The notes under the pieces were generated by a model. The model was not told the origin of the DNA. It made no database searches and saw only the letters and a list, made by a program, of their open reading frames with translations. 64,000 nucleotides of DNA from Haloprofundus halophilus. GTDB taxonomy: Archaea > Halobacteriota > Halobacteria > Halobacteriales > Haloferacaceae. The stretch is from assembly GCF_003439925.1 (NCBI RefSeq), contig NZ_QQRR01000001.1, forward strand, positions 868,001-932,000, in the 5' to 3' direction. The position numbers were made by a program, and so were the translations under genes. Shown here one piece after another: positions 18,160 to 26,773 of this stretch. Numbering within the stretch: the stretch's first letter is position 1; every line of letters starts with the position of its first letter.

Positions 18160-18873
18160 TCACTCCGGCGTCGGCGGCCGAAGCAGCGTCGCTTCGGCGC
18201 TGGGTTCGATTCGGACGGGCACGTGGGGGTCGACGGTCGTCGCCCGGTCGCCGTCGACGACGAGCGAGACGGCGCCCTCGTCGCGTTCGACCGACAGCGA
18301 GACGACGCCGTCGACGACCCACGAGTCCCAGCGCGTCGAAAACGGCGAGACGGGCACGACGCCGAGGCCGGTGCCGGGGGTGAGTACCGGACCGCCCGCC
18401 GCCCGCGCGTATCCGGAACTGCCGAGCGGCGTCGCGACGACGACGCCGTCGGCCCGAAACGCGTCGAGCGGGTCGTCGCCGCTCCGGACGGCGTACTCGG
18501 AGATGCGCGCCGGTTCGTTCGTGACGAGCATCGCGTCGAAGACGGCGTCGGCCACGCGCTCGTCGCCGACGGCGACCGACAGCAGCGGGTGGTCGACGGT
18601 CCGGCGGTCGGTTTCGGCGAGCGCGGCGAACGCGTCGTCGAGTGCCGACGGCGACACCGAGTGTTGTCCGCCGACGTCGACGGGGAGAATCGGGCCGTTC
18701 GGCCGCTCGCGGACGGCGTCGACGAGGGCGCGTTCGCCGACGGCGACGACGAACGAGGCCTCCTCCGGGTCGGAGAACGCGAACTCGGCGGCGCGGAGCG
18801 CGCGCTCGACTCGGCCGTCGTCGTCGCCGCGAAGCGAAACCGCCGTCGCCGTGTCGTCGCGCGCGCCACTCAT
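18160..18873 (-). CDS. NAD kinase-like protein lacking the GGDGT motif
   Basis: A 237-residue homologue of ATP-NAD kinase. The C-terminal part is clear: the NE motif (VTNEPARISEY, about 118-128), the conserved TPLGSSGYARAAGGP (148-162) and the following PVSPFSTR region. The N-terminal catalytic motif GGDGT, which holds the essential aspartate, should lie near residues 44-50, but the protein reads AVGERALVD there. The family normally phosphorylates NAD to NADP; without the Asp this copy may bind nucleotide without kinase activity. A functional NAD kinase would have to be encoded elsewhere. Confidence 0.8.
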   Translation of the reverse strand: MSGARDDTATAVSLRGDDDGRVERALRAAEFAFSDPEEASFVVAVGERALVDAVRERPNGPILPVDVGGQHSVSPSALDDAFAALAETDRRTVDHPLLSVAVGDERVADAVFDAMLVTNEPARISEYAVRSGDDPLDAFRADGVVVATPLGSSGYARAAGGPVLTPGTGLGVVPVSPFSTRWDSWVVDGVVSLSVERDEGAVSLVVDGDRATTVDPHVPVRIEPSAEATLLRPPTPE

Positions 18874-18934
18874 TGTCCAATCGTTACTCGCCGGCCGCTA
18901 AAAGTCTGCGCGGTTCGGCGACGGAGAGACGTGG

Positions 18935-19007
18935 CCGTCCCCCGCTGGACCTCCGCTCGCCTCGGAACACGGGTGCTCCGCTCGCCCCGGAAGTGCGAGT
19001 GCTCCGC
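18935..19007. repeat. Short repeats downstream of the M28 peptidase
   Basis: The element CTCCGCTCGCC(T/C)CGGAA followed by a G-rich spacer occurs about two and a half times, about 26 bp apart. The last partial copy runs into the minus-strand stop codon at 19008-19010. It lies in the 134-bp gap before the NAD-kinase-like gene. Confidence 0.6.
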
Positions 19008-20315
19008 TCAGTACGGCCAGTCACCGGTTATCTTCATCCCGGGGGCGTGGTCCTCGGCTTCGAGGCGCTCGGCTATCTCCTCGGGTGCTTTGTGCTCGAC
19101 GACGGTGTCGGCGTCGGCGAGGTCGACGACCAGCTCGGCGAGCAGCACCGCCTGCTCGCGGAACGTCCGCACTTCGAGTTTGTCGAGCGTGTCGGCGTAG
19201 GTGTGTCCCCACCCGCGACCGCGGCCCTGCGTCTCGCTGCCGACCATGTAGCCGGGGACGCCCCACTGGACGAACGGCCAGTGGTCCGAGTGCGGTAGCT
19301 GCTCGGGAACGACGCTCACGGGGTGACCGAAGCGCTCGCCGACGCCTTCGGCGGCGGCCTCCAGTTCGTCGAAGTCGTGGGTGTGGAACCGCAGCGTCCG
19401 CCCGTTGGCGACGCCGTCGAAGTTCACGACGGCCTCGATGGACTCGAAGTCGGCCCGCTCGGCCTCGTGTGCGGAGCCGACGAGTCCGACCTCCTCCGCG
19501 CCGAAGGGGACGAACCGGACGCGAGTGTCGAGTTCGTCCTCCCGGTCGGCGAGGATGCGCGCGAGTTCGACGACCATCGCCGTCCCCGTCCCGTTGTCGG
19601 CGGCCCCCTCGGCGATGTCGTGGGCGTCGAGGTGGCTGGTGACGAGTATCTCCTCGTCCGTATCGGGACCGACGACGGCGTGGACGTTCCCGCTCGTCGC
19701 GTCGGGGGTGTCGCAGTCGACGCTGACGGTGACGGTCTCCCCCTCGAACCGGCGGGCGAGACGCGCACCGACCTCGGCGCTCACGCCTACCGCGGGGATG
19801 TCGCCGATGGGCGCGTCGGGCGTGCCGACGCTGCCGGTCGGCGGGAGACAGCCCTCGACGTGGTTTCTGAACACGAACGCGGCCGCGCCGGCCTCGACGG
19901 CGTAGTAGTACTTCTCGCGGCGGTGGATGAACCGGTCGTAGTGGTCCGGCACCGTCGACGAGACCACGACGACTTTCCCGTCGAGGTCGGCGTCGAAATC
20001 CTCGGGGAGGCCGTAGCCGAGGTCGACGAGTTCGCCGCTCGCGGCGTCTGCCGGGCTTCGCGGCAGCGCGATGCAGTCCTGCGTCGTGTCGCCCGCCTCG
20101 ACGGCGCTGTCGCCGCGTACCCAGCCTTGGATGTCGAACTCGTCGATACGGGCGTCGCGCGCGCCGACGTCGCTCAGCGCGTCCCGGGTTCGCTCCATCG
20201 CCGCTCGTTCGCCCGGACTGCCCGCCATCCGGTCGCCGATGTCGACGAGCGTTTCGAGGTGGTTCCACCCGGTGTCGCTCGTGAACGTCTCGCCGATCCA
20301 GTCGGTGTCTTCCAT
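19008..20315 (-). CDS. M28 family zinc metallopeptidase with PA domain
   Basis: A 435-residue aminopeptidase-like protein. An inserted protease-associated domain occupies about residues 100-215 (GKVVVVSSTVPDHYDRF to FEGETVTVSVD). The di-zinc site follows the M28 order: HLDAHD (about 229-234), GAADNGTG with the bridging Asp, the catalytic Glu pair in GAEEVG, a later Asp in VVNFDGV and a His in HSDHWPF/WGHTYADT. There is no signal peptide, so it probably acts in the cytoplasm. A short acidic N-terminus starts MEDTDWIGE. Substrate is not predictable. Confidence 0.9.
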   Translation of the reverse strand: MEDTDWIGETFTSDTGWNHLETLVDIGDRMAGSPGERAAMERTRDALSDVGARDARIDEFDIQGWVRGDSAVEAGDTTQDCIALPRSPADAASGELVDLGYGLPEDFDADLDGKVVVVSSTVPDHYDRFIHRREKYYYAVEAGAAAFVFRNHVEGCLPPTGSVGTPDAPIGDIPAVGVSAEVGARLARRFEGETVTVSVDCDTPDATSGNVHAVVGPDTDEEILVTSHLDAHDIAEGAADNGTGTAMVVELARILADREDELDTRVRFVPFGAEEVGLVGSAHEAERADFESIEAVVNFDGVANGRTLRFHTHDFDELEAAAEGVGERFGHPVSVVPEQLPHSDHWPFVQWGVPGYMVGSETQGRGRGWGHTYADTLDKLEVRTFREQAVLLAELVVDLADADTVVEHKAPEEIAERLEAEDHAPGMKITGDWPY

Positions 20316-20504
20316 GGTCTCGGCTGACGCGGTGTCGCGGTAACCGTTGCGGTCCCCGTGGTCGCTCTCCGGTTCGTCGCCGTCGCCGTTTTCGCCGTTT
20401 TCCCCCGGTTTCTGTCGGCTCGGTGTTCACTACTTTCGTACGCAAAACCGAACGCAGACGCCGGATTCGGCAGGTCTTTACCGGAACATCATCTACGTTC
20501 GTGC

Positions 20505-21671
20505 ATGACTTCCGTACGAGTCGCCGGTGTCGGTCTCACGCAGTTCGGCCGCCACCCCGACCGAACCGGTCGGGACCTGTTCGCGGAGGCCGCATTCGCC
20601 GCCCGAGCGGACGCGGGCGTTCCCCGTCAGGACATCGAAGCCCTCCACTACGGAAACTTCATGGGGGCGCTCGCGGAGCACCAGGCCCACCAGGGACCGC
20701 TCGTCGCCGAGGCGGCGGGGCTCTCCTGTCCGGCGACCCGCTACGAGCAGGCGTGCGCCTCGGCGGGCGTCGCCGCCCGGCAGGCGATAAAAGACGTCCG
20801 AAACGGCGAGAGCGACGTCGTCCTCGTCGGCGGCATGGAGCGGATGACGAACCTCGAAACCGCGGAAGTGACCGAGTCGCTCGCTATCGCCGCGGACGAA
20901 CTGTACGAGGTTCGCGCGGGCATCACCTTCCCCGGCGCGTACGCGCTGATGGCGCAGGCGTACTTCTCGAAGTTCGGCGGCGAACGCGAGGACCTCGCGC
21001 ACATCGCCGCGAAGAACCACCACAACGCCGTGAACAACGAGTTCGCCCAGTACCAGCGCGAGGTGTCGGTCGAGGAGGCGCTCGACAGCCCGCCGGTCGC
21101 CGAACCGCTGCACCTGTTCGACGCCTGTCCCATCACGGACGGGGCGAGCGCGCTCGTCCTCGTCAGCGACGAGTACGCCGAGGAACACGACGTCGACGCG
21201 CCCGTCGAAATCACCGGCACCGGACAGGGCGGCGACAAGATGGCGTTGCAGGACCGCGAACACCTCGCGCAGACCCCCGCCGCGACGAAAGCCGCCGAGG
21301 AGGCGTACGCCGACTCCGGTCGGCGCCCCGAGGATATCGAGGTCGCGGAGGTCCACGACTGCTTCACCATCGCCGAGGTGCTCGCGCTCGAATCGCTCGG
21401 CTTCTACGACCCCGGCGAGGCCATCGGCGCGGCCCGCCGCGGCGAGACCACCCGAGACGGCGACAGACCCGTCAACCTCTCCGGCGGGCTGAAGGCGAAA
21501 GGCCACCCGGTCGGCGCGACGGGCGGCAGCCAACTCGTCGAGATGACGCGACTGCTCCGCGGCGACCACCCCAACAGCGACGTCGTCGCCGACGCCGAGG
21601 TCGGTCTGACGCACAACGCGGGCGGTACCGTCGCCAGCGCCGTCGTCCACGTGCTGGAGGTGGTGAACTGA
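20505..21671 (+). CDS. Archaeal thiolase-family protein (acetyl-CoA acetyltransferase-like)
   Basis: A 388-residue thiolase-fold enzyme. The nucleophilic Cys lies in YEQACASAG (about residue 86), with catalytic His residues in VHDCFTIAE and GLKAKGHPVGATG. The classical second Cys near the C-terminus is replaced by NAGGTVASAV, as in many archaeal SCP2-like thiolases. Its stop overlaps the start of a DUF35 protein gene (TGATG). In archaea thiolase and DUF35 pairs form a complex, sometimes with HMG-CoA synthase, for acetoacetyl-CoA transfer. No HMG-CoA synthase gene lies here, so the exact substrate is open. A TTTAC box lies 28 bases before the ATG. Confidence 0.9.
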   Translation: MTSVRVAGVGLTQFGRHPDRTGRDLFAEAAFAARADAGVPRQDIEALHYGNFMGALAEHQAHQGPLVAEAAGLSCPATRYEQACASAGVAARQAIKDVRNGESDVVLVGGMERMTNLETAEVTESLAIAADELYEVRAGITFPGAYALMAQAYFSKFGGEREDLAHIAAKNHHNAVNNEFAQYQREVSVEEALDSPPVAEPLHLFDACPITDGASALVLVSDEYAEEHDVDAPVEITGTGQGGDKMALQDREHLAQTPAATKAAEEAYADSGRRPEDIEVAEVHDCFTIAEVLALESLGFYDPGEAIGAARRGETTRDGDRPVNLSGGLKAKGHPVGATGGSQLVEMTRLLRGDHPNSDVVADAEVGLTHNAGGTVASAVVHVLEVVN

Positions 21672-22045
21672 TGGCCGACTCCGGCTACGACGAGTGGATA
21701 GCCGCCGTCGAAGCGGGCGAGGGGTACTACCTCGAGTGTCCGGAGGGTCACGGGTCGCTGCCGCCGCGGCGCACCTGTCCGCACTGCGGCGCGCTGGAGT
21801 TGGGAGAGGAACCGCTCCCCGAATCGGGGACTGTCGAGACGTACAGCGTCGTCCACGTCGCCGCGCCGTCGTTTCAGGGCGATACCCCGTACGCGACGGC
21901 CGTCGTCGACTTCGGTCCGGTGCGACTCACGGGCGTCGTCCGCGGCGTCGAGTTCGACGACCTGGAGGTCGGGACGGCCGTCGGCGTCACCGTCGAAGAA
22001 CACGAGACGACCGGTGACCCCGTCGTCGTGTTCCGACGGCGGTAG
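21671..22045 (+). CDS. DUF35 zinc-ribbon/OB-fold partner of thiolase
   Basis: A 124-residue protein. A rubredoxin-like zinc ribbon (YLECPEGHGSLPPRRTCPHCG, about 20-40) has three Cys and one His-Gly replacing a fourth Cys. An OB-fold follows (about 55-124), with VETYSVVHVAAPSFQGDTPYATAVVDF. It is translated from a start codon overlapping the thiolase stop by one base. The known role of the family is to bridge or chaperone acyl-CoA intermediates between thiolase and its partner. Confidence 0.9.
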   Translation: MADSGYDEWIAAVEAGEGYYLECPEGHGSLPPRRTCPHCGALELGEEPLPESGTVETYSVVHVAAPSFQGDTPYATAVVDFGPVRLTGVVRGVEFDDLEVGTAVGVTVEEHETTGDPVVVFRRR

Positions 22046-22088
22046 GTCGCCAGCGGCCGGCCCGTCGACGCTACCCCCCGCGACTCGT

Positions 22089-22130
22089 TCTCTCGCGCCT
22101 ACGACACAGTCTCTCGCGCCTACGACACAG
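22089..22130. repeat. Exact 21-bp tandem duplication at a gene end
   Basis: Two perfect copies lie at 22089-22109 and 22110-22130. The second copy contains the stop codon (22120-22122) and last codons of the minus-strand bactofilin-like gene. It fills most of the 74-bp gap between two convergent genes. Confidence 0.85.
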
Positions 22131-23253
22131 CACCGACATCCGGTGTAGCGGTGCGTTCGGCCCGGCGACGCCGATACCCCGACGTGAACGCGAGCAGCAG
22201 CGCGCCGAGACCGACGAGTCCGACCGCGAGATTCACCACCCACCCGAGGAACGGAATCTGGACGACGAGCGCGACGGCGACGATGCCGACGACGAGTGCC
22301 GCCCACTCGCCCTCCCTGTCGGTGTAGGCGAGAATCACGGCACCGACGGCGAACCGGCCGTACACGCCGCCGACCCAGACGAGCAGTCCGAACAGCACTG
22401 ACCCGATCAGTGCGAGGGGGATGCCGACGAGCGTCACGACGAGCAGCAGCAACACGAGCGGCACGACGACGAGCGAGAGGACGCCGACACCGCCCGACAG
22501 ACCGGGGCTCCGCGCGGCCTCCAGAACCACGCGCTGGGAGAACGACGGGAAGACGAACAGCAGAACCGCCCCCAACAGCAGGTTCATCAAGAGGCCGTAG
22601 ACGACTGACGCCCAACCGGGCACGAGCGGCCCGTCGGTTCCCGCCGGTGCGGCGGTCACGAGGTCGTCGTCGCGCTCGACTGTCCCGCCGACGACGGCCC
22701 CGTCGGCGCGCTGGAGCGTCCCGTCGTACGTGAGGTCCCCTTCGATGACGGCCGACGGTCCGAGGCGAATTTCGTCCGCGCCGATTTCGGCGTCGCCCTC
22801 GACGGTTCCGTCGATACTGGCGGTCTGTGCACCAGCGCTGAGGTCGCCGCCGACCGTCGCGCCCTCGGCGACGGTGAGGCTTCCGGTCCCCGCGGCGACG
22901 TCGCCGCCGACGGTCGAGCCCTCTTCGAGTGTGAGACTGCCCGAGGCACCGGCAACGTCGCCGTCGACGACCCCGGCGATACGAACGCTCCCCGCCGCGC
23001 CGGCGACGTTGCCGCCGACGCGACCCGTCTCGGCGACGTACACGTCACCGGCGAACGCGGACACGTCCCCGTTTACCGTCCCGTGTACGACGACCGACCC
23101 GCCGAACGCGTCGAGTTCGTCGACTGTCTCGTCCTCGGCGACGACGACCGTATCGCCCGAGCGGGTCACCGCCGTGGCGACGCCGGGCAGGACCCCCAGA
23201 ACTACGGCGGCCACGAGGACCACTACTACCACTGACCGAGCGTCTCGTCTCAT
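22120..23253 (-). CDS. Bactofilin-like polymer-forming protein with membrane domain
   Basis: A 377-residue protein. A signal-like helix (about 6-28) ends in ATAV. A bactofilin-type right-handed beta-helix follows (about 45-200), visible as regular G-X-V-X-G-D-V and S-L-T-V repeats such as GSLTLEEGSTVGGDVAAGTGSLTVAEGATVGGDL. From about 215 there are four to five hydrophobic helices. Bactofilins assemble into filaments; this arrangement places the helix domain outside or at the membrane with a multipass anchor. The 3' end is duplicated just downstream. Confidence 0.82.
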   Translation of the reverse strand: MRRDARSVVVVVLVAAVVLGVLPGVATAVTRSGDTVVVAEDETVDELDAFGGSVVVHGTVNGDVSAFAGDVYVAETGRVGGNVAGAAGSVRIAGVVDGDVAGASGSLTLEEGSTVGGDVAAGTGSLTVAEGATVGGDLSAGAQTASIDGTVEGDAEIGADEIRLGPSAVIEGDLTYDGTLQRADGAVVGGTVERDDDLVTAAPAGTDGPLVPGWASVVYGLLMNLLLGAVLLFVFPSFSQRVVLEAARSPGLSGGVGVLSLVVVPLVLLLLVVTLVGIPLALIGSVLFGLLVWVGGVYGRFAVGAVILAYTDREGEWAALVVGIVAVALVVQIPFLGWVVNLAVGLVGLGALLLAFTSGYRRRRAERTATPDVGAVS

Positions 23254-23568
23254 CGAGGAGAATAATGAATGCTACGCTACAAGTAACTGCGGTCAGTTTC
23301 CGGTGTATCGGACGGTAGGCGGACTGTGAAGGTCACGTAGCGCGTCTCGTATGTGAGCCGTCGCCCCGCGTCGCTCTCCGACAGATGAAAACGAGAGGTA
23401 GTCGACGTGATTCGACTCGAAGCGAGTCGAACGACCCGAGACGCTTCGGTCTGGCTCGGTTTGGTCCGGCTCGGTTTGGTTTAGTCCGGCTCGGTTCGGT
23501 TCAGTCCGGCTCGGTTCGGTTTAGCACAGTCTGCTTCGCGTTCTCTCCGCTCGACGTTCCCTCGGCGG
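23254..23568. other. 315-bp gap holding only a tandem repeat
   Basis: Between the bactofilin-like gene start and the hydrolase stop. The first part (23254-23290) is AT-richer and may hold the promoter of the bactofilin-like gene (TTATTCTCC region on the minus strand). The second half contains the 20-bp repeat array noted separately. No conserved frame or RNA is visible. Confidence 0.6.
23465..23524. repeat. Three 20-bp tandem repeats
   Basis: Units TCCGGCTCGGTTTGGTTTAG, then two near-identical copies with TTCGGTT, at 23465-23484, 23485-23504 and 23505-23524. A degenerate copy precedes them at about 23450-23464. The array ends about 45 bases downstream of the minus-strand hydrolase stop codon. 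Confidence 0.8.
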
Positions 23569-24498
23569 TTACGCCGCCTCCGCGAGTTCTTCTCGAACGG
23601 TCCGGAGGAACGACTCGAGGTGTTCGACGTGCGGCAACAGCATCGCGTCGTCGAAGACGACCAGGCGCGCGTCGGCCTCGTCGGCGAGCGCCCGGCCGTC
23701 CGACAGCGGCGTCACGTCCGCTTCGCGGCCCCAGACGAGTGTCACGGGCACGTCGAACTCCGAAAGCGTCCCGCCGAGGTCGATGTCGGAGTTGAGGTAG
23801 CCGCTGACGAACGAGGCGGGCGCGAAGCGGGCGTTCTTCTGGTGGGTCGTCCGCCACTGGTAGTCGACCCACTCGTCGGAGAGGTTCGAGGTGTCGTAGT
23901 AGCCGTGGTCGGCGCTGAAGTAGCGCAACGCGCGACGCGAGGTGATGGTGTTGTACGCCGCCGTGCCGAGAAGCGGCGCGCGGAACAGTTCGCGAAGCGC
24001 CTGCTTCGGTTCGGGGCCGGCTTTCGTCGTCGGACAGACGAGAATCAACTGCGACACGTCGGCGTCGCGGGCCGCGGCGGCGGCGTACGACGCCGTCAGC
24101 GACGACGCGAGTACGGCGGGTTCGTCGAACTCCGCGAGGAACTCCGCGACGAAGTCCTCGTACAGCGCCGCCGAGTAGCGAAGCGGCGGGCGGTCCGACC
24201 GGCCGAATCCGGGGAGGTCGGGCGCGACGACGTGGTACTCCGAGGCGAGTTCGGTGAAAATCTCGCGGAACTCGCCGCTCGACCCGGCGGCGTTGATGCC
24301 GTGTAAGAGCACGAGGTCCGGGTCGTCGGGGTCGCCCGCCTCGGTGTAAGCGACGTTCATCCCGCGCCAGCGATACGTCCGCTGCTCGCCGATGAGCGCC
24401 GGTTCGAGTTCGCCCGCGCCCTGCGTGAGCATCCGGTTCGCGGCCGCGACCGCGCCGATGCCGAGCGCAGCGCCGCCGACGGCTCGTCGGAGTTTCAT
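23569..24498 (-). CDS. Alpha/beta hydrolase with N-terminal anchor
   Basis: A 309-residue alpha/beta-hydrolase-fold protein. A hydrophobic helix at about 6-22 may anchor it in the membrane. The oxyanion region is LLHGINAAG (about 64-72). The nucleophile elbow is atypical, ASSLT instead of G-X-S-X-G (about 132-136). The acid is probably the Asp in WGREADVTPLSDG and the His is in LLPHVEHLESF near the end. Substrate unknown. The coding strand has no close operon partner; meaB lies about 70 bases upstream on the same strand. Confidence 0.85.
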   Translation of the reverse strand: MKLRRAVGGAALGIGAVAAANRMLTQGAGELEPALIGEQRTYRWRGMNVAYTEAGDPDDPDLVLLHGINAAGSSGEFREIFTELASEYHVVAPDLPGFGRSDRPPLRYSAALYEDFVAEFLAEFDEPAVLASSLTASYAAAAARDADVSQLILVCPTTKAGPEPKQALRELFRAPLLGTAAYNTITSRRALRYFSADHGYYDTSNLSDEWVDYQWRTTHQKNARFAPASFVSGYLNSDIDLGGTLSEFDVPVTLVWGREADVTPLSDGRALADEADARLVVFDDAMLLPHVEHLESFLRTVREELAEAA

Positions 24499-24570
24499 AC
24501 GGGAGCGACGGGGGCGAGAGACTTGATAGCTACGCCCGACTCACGTGGAGAGTTCCGGGGCGAGTCGAAC

Positions 24571-25656
24571 TCAGCCGTCGCGTTCGAGACACTCTCGCAG
24601 CGGTTCGACCAACTCGTCGGCGACGGTGTAGGGGTCGGTCTCGCGGGCGACGACGGCGTCGACGAACGACTCCATGCCGCCGCGGCGGTCGATCTCGTCT
24701 TCCAACAGTTCGCCGGTGTCCTCGCGGAGGAGCGTCCGAATCTCCTCGGCGTAGCGCGTCCGCGCTTTCTCGGTGAGACGCCCCGAGCGTTCGAGGTACG
24801 CGCGGTGCTCCGAGAGCGTCTCGATGAGCTCGTCGACGCCGTCGCCGGAGGTGGCGACGGTCTCGACCACGTCCGCGGTCCACCCCTCCTCGCCGTCGCC
24901 TCTCTCGCCGTTCTTCTCGCTCTCGTCGGGACTGTCGGCGACCTCGGGTTTCTCGAACCCGCCGCCCGCGCCGTGGTGGCCCAGGTCGAGGTTGGTGGTC
25001 GGGTCGCCCTGGAGGTGGATCATCTCTTCGAGGTCGGCGACCGTCTTGGAGGCCCCGCTCATGTCGGCTTTGTTGACGACGAACACGTCGCCGATCTCGA
25101 GAATTCCGGCTTTGAGCATCTGTACGTCGTCGCCGCTGCCCGGTTGGACGAGGACGACGACGGTGTCGGCGGTCCGGACGACGTCGATTTCGTTCTGCCC
25201 CGCCCCCACGGTTTCGATGATGATCTTGTCCTTGCCGAACGCGTCGAGGGCTTTGACGGCGTCACCCGTCGCGGTCGAGAGGCCGCCGAGGGTGCCGCGG
25301 GCGCTCATCGACCGGAAGAACACGTCCATGTCGCCGACGTTCGACGCCATCCGGATTCGGTCGCCGAGGACTGAGCCGCCGGTGTACGGCGAGGAGGGGT
25401 CGACGGCGATGACGCCGACGGTCTCGCCGCGGTCGCGGTAGCTCTTGGCGAGTTTGTCGACGAGCGTCGATTTTCCGGCACCGGGACTACCGGTGACGCC
25501 GACGACCTCGGCGTCGCCGGTGTGTTCGTGCAGCGCCGAAACGAGTTCTCTGTAGCCCGACGAGCGGTTCTCTATCTTCGTGATGGTCCGCGCGAGCGCG
25601 CGGTGGTCGCCGCCGAGCAGGCGCTCGACGAGGTCGACTTCTTCCGCTCGACTCAT
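24571..25656 (-). CDS. meaB: Methylmalonyl-CoA mutase-associated GTPase MeaB
   Basis: A G-protein chaperone (361 residues) that protects and reloads the adenosylcobalamin of methylmalonyl-CoA mutase. P-loop GSPGAGKST is at about 56-64, a DPSSP(Y)TGGS switch motif at about 88-97, the ETVGAGQNE switch at about 150-158 and NKAD for guanine specificity at about 197-200. An acidic insertion near 230-255 (DSPDESEKNGERGDGEEG) is a halophilic elaboration. Its ATG overlaps the stop of the B12-binding subunit gene by four bases, linking it to that enzyme. Confidence 0.95.
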   Translation of the reverse strand: MSRAEEVDLVERLLGGDHRALARTITKIENRSSGYRELVSALHEHTGDAEVVGVTGSPGAGKSTLVDKLAKSYRDRGETVGVIAVDPSSPYTGGSVLGDRIRMASNVGDMDVFFRSMSARGTLGGLSTATGDAVKALDAFGKDKIIIETVGAGQNEIDVVRTADTVVVLVQPGSGDDVQMLKAGILEIGDVFVVNKADMSGASKTVADLEEMIHLQGDPTTNLDLGHHGAGGGFEKPEVADSPDESEKNGERGDGEEGWTADVVETVATSGDGVDELIETLSEHRAYLERSGRLTEKARTRYAEEIRTLLREDTGELLEDEIDRRGGMESFVDAVVARETDPYTVADELVEPLRECLERDG

Positions 25657-26072
25657 GCGCGGTCGGGCGCGTTCTGTCTGACGAACTCGATGGTGTCGGC
25701 CATCGGCGTCCCCGGGCCGAACACCTCGGCGACGCCCATCGCTTTCAGCTCTTCTTTGTCGTCGTCGGGGACGATGCCGCCGACGAGGATGAGCGTGTCC
25801 TCGAACGCGCCGTACTCCTTCAGGCCCTCGATGACTTTCGGGACGAGCGTGTTGTGCGCCCCCGAGAGGATGGAGATGCCGAGAACGTCGACGTCCTCCT
25901 GCACCGCGGCCTGGACGATCTCGTCCGGCGCGCGGTGGAGTCCCGAGTAGATGACCTCGAATCCGGCGTCGCGGAAGGCGCGGGCGATGACGTGGGCCCC
26001 GCGGTCGTGACCGTCGAGTCCGACCTTCGCCACGAGACACCGAACCGCTCTCTGGTCTGCGTCTGCGCTCAT
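25653..26072 (-). CDS. Methylmalonyl-CoA mutase B12-binding subunit
   Basis: A 139-residue cobalamin-binding subunit of methylmalonyl-CoA mutase. The base-off/His-on motif DGHDRG lies at about residues 18-23 (LDGHDRGAHVIARAFRDAG), with the SGAH and VGGIVP elements further on. The ATG at 26072 (MSADADQ) is chosen over a longer frame because the sequence upstream is not family-like. The large catalytic subunit is not in the window; haloarchaea encode it separately. It is followed by meaB with a four-base overlap. Confidence 0.94.
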   Translation of the reverse strand: MSADADQRAVRCLVAKVGLDGHDRGAHVIARAFRDAGFEVIYSGLHRAPDEIVQAAVQEDVDVLGISILSGAHNTLVPKVIEGLKEYGAFEDTLILVGGIVPDDDKEELKAMGVAEVFGPGTPMADTIEFVRQNAPDRA

Positions 26073-26160
26073 GGGGCGAAATTCGCCATCCGTCGCTTTG
26101 ACTCTAACGGATAATCCGGACAAACTACGCCGCGTTCCCCGGTGACGACATCACCACACT

Positions 26161-26172
26161 TATATAAAATAT
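26161..26172 (+). promoter_or_regulatory. TATA-rich promoter of the RDD gene
   Basis: TATATAAAATAT lies 21-32 bases upstream of the ATG at 26193. It is the strongest TATA-like element I see in the window and predicts a very short leader. Confidence 0.7.
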
Positions 26173-26192
26173 AGATACAGTCTTTCTCACAG

Positions 26193-26618
26193 ATGAAAAG
26201 ACCGATAGCACAACTCGGAACGCAGAAGAAAACGTTCGGACCACGGCTGGAGGCGTTCGTCATCGACGTCGTTCTGCTGGCGGTCATCGCCGGTGCGTTC
26301 GCCGGCGTCGGCGCGGCGATCAGTATGGACATCCTCGTACTCGTGATGGTCGGCGCGTTGCTCCTCCCACCGTTCTACTTCGTCTACATGGAGGCCGCCT
26401 ACGGGCAGACGTACGGGAAGAAGTACTCGAACATCGTCGTCGTCAACAAAGACGGCAGCGATGTCGGCTTCGTCGGTTCGTTCGTCAGAAATCTGCTCCG
26501 GGTCGTCGACAGCCTCCCGTTCTTCTACCTGCTGGGCATCGCGCTCATCTACTTCACCGACGACGCCCAGCGCGTCGGCGACATGCTCGCGAAGACGGTC
26601 GTCGTGGAGACGGAGTGA
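26193..26618 (+). CDS. RDD family membrane protein
   Basis: A 141-residue protein of the RDD family. The family signature residues are present in RLEAFVIDVVLL (Arg and Asp, about 18-29), and a central GQTYGKKYSNIVVVNKDG matches the family's GxTxGK motif. Four hydrophobic helices lie at about 23-40, 48-70, 95-108 and 108-120. Family members are membrane proteins of mostly unknown function, some linked to ion exchange. A strong TATA box precedes it. Confidence 0.85.
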   Translation: MKRPIAQLGTQKKTFGPRLEAFVIDVVLLAVIAGAFAGVGAAISMDILVLVMVGALLLPPFYFVYMEAAYGQTYGKKYSNIVVVNKDGSDVGFVGSFVRNLLRVVDSLPFFYLLGIALIYFTDDAQRVGDMLAKTVVVETE

Positions 26619-26661
26619 CGAGGCGGAACCGCCGATAGTCGTTTTTCGACGTTTCGTAGCA

Positions 26662-26760
26662 GTTCGCATCACCGGACGTTCGCATCTCTGGCGTTCGTAT
26701 CACGGACGTTCGTATCACGGACGTTCGCATCTCTGGCGTTTGCATCTCCGGACGTTCGTG
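26662..26760. repeat. Six to seven 15-16-bp tandem repeats
   Basis: Units of the type GTTCG(C/T)ATC(A/T)C(C/G)GGAC repeat six and a half times without spacers across the gap between convergent RDD and ZIP genes. Two sub-types, GTTCGCATCTCTGGC and GTTCGTATCACGGAC, alternate in pairs, suggesting growth by duplication of a pair. Confidence 0.85.
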
Positions 26761-26773
26761 CCCGCACGCCGAC

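Noticed and set aside
18014-26760. CRISPR array candidates from regular repeats
   Set aside because: Units are only 15-26 bp, directly adjacent without unique spacers of about 35 bp, and no cas genes are nearby.
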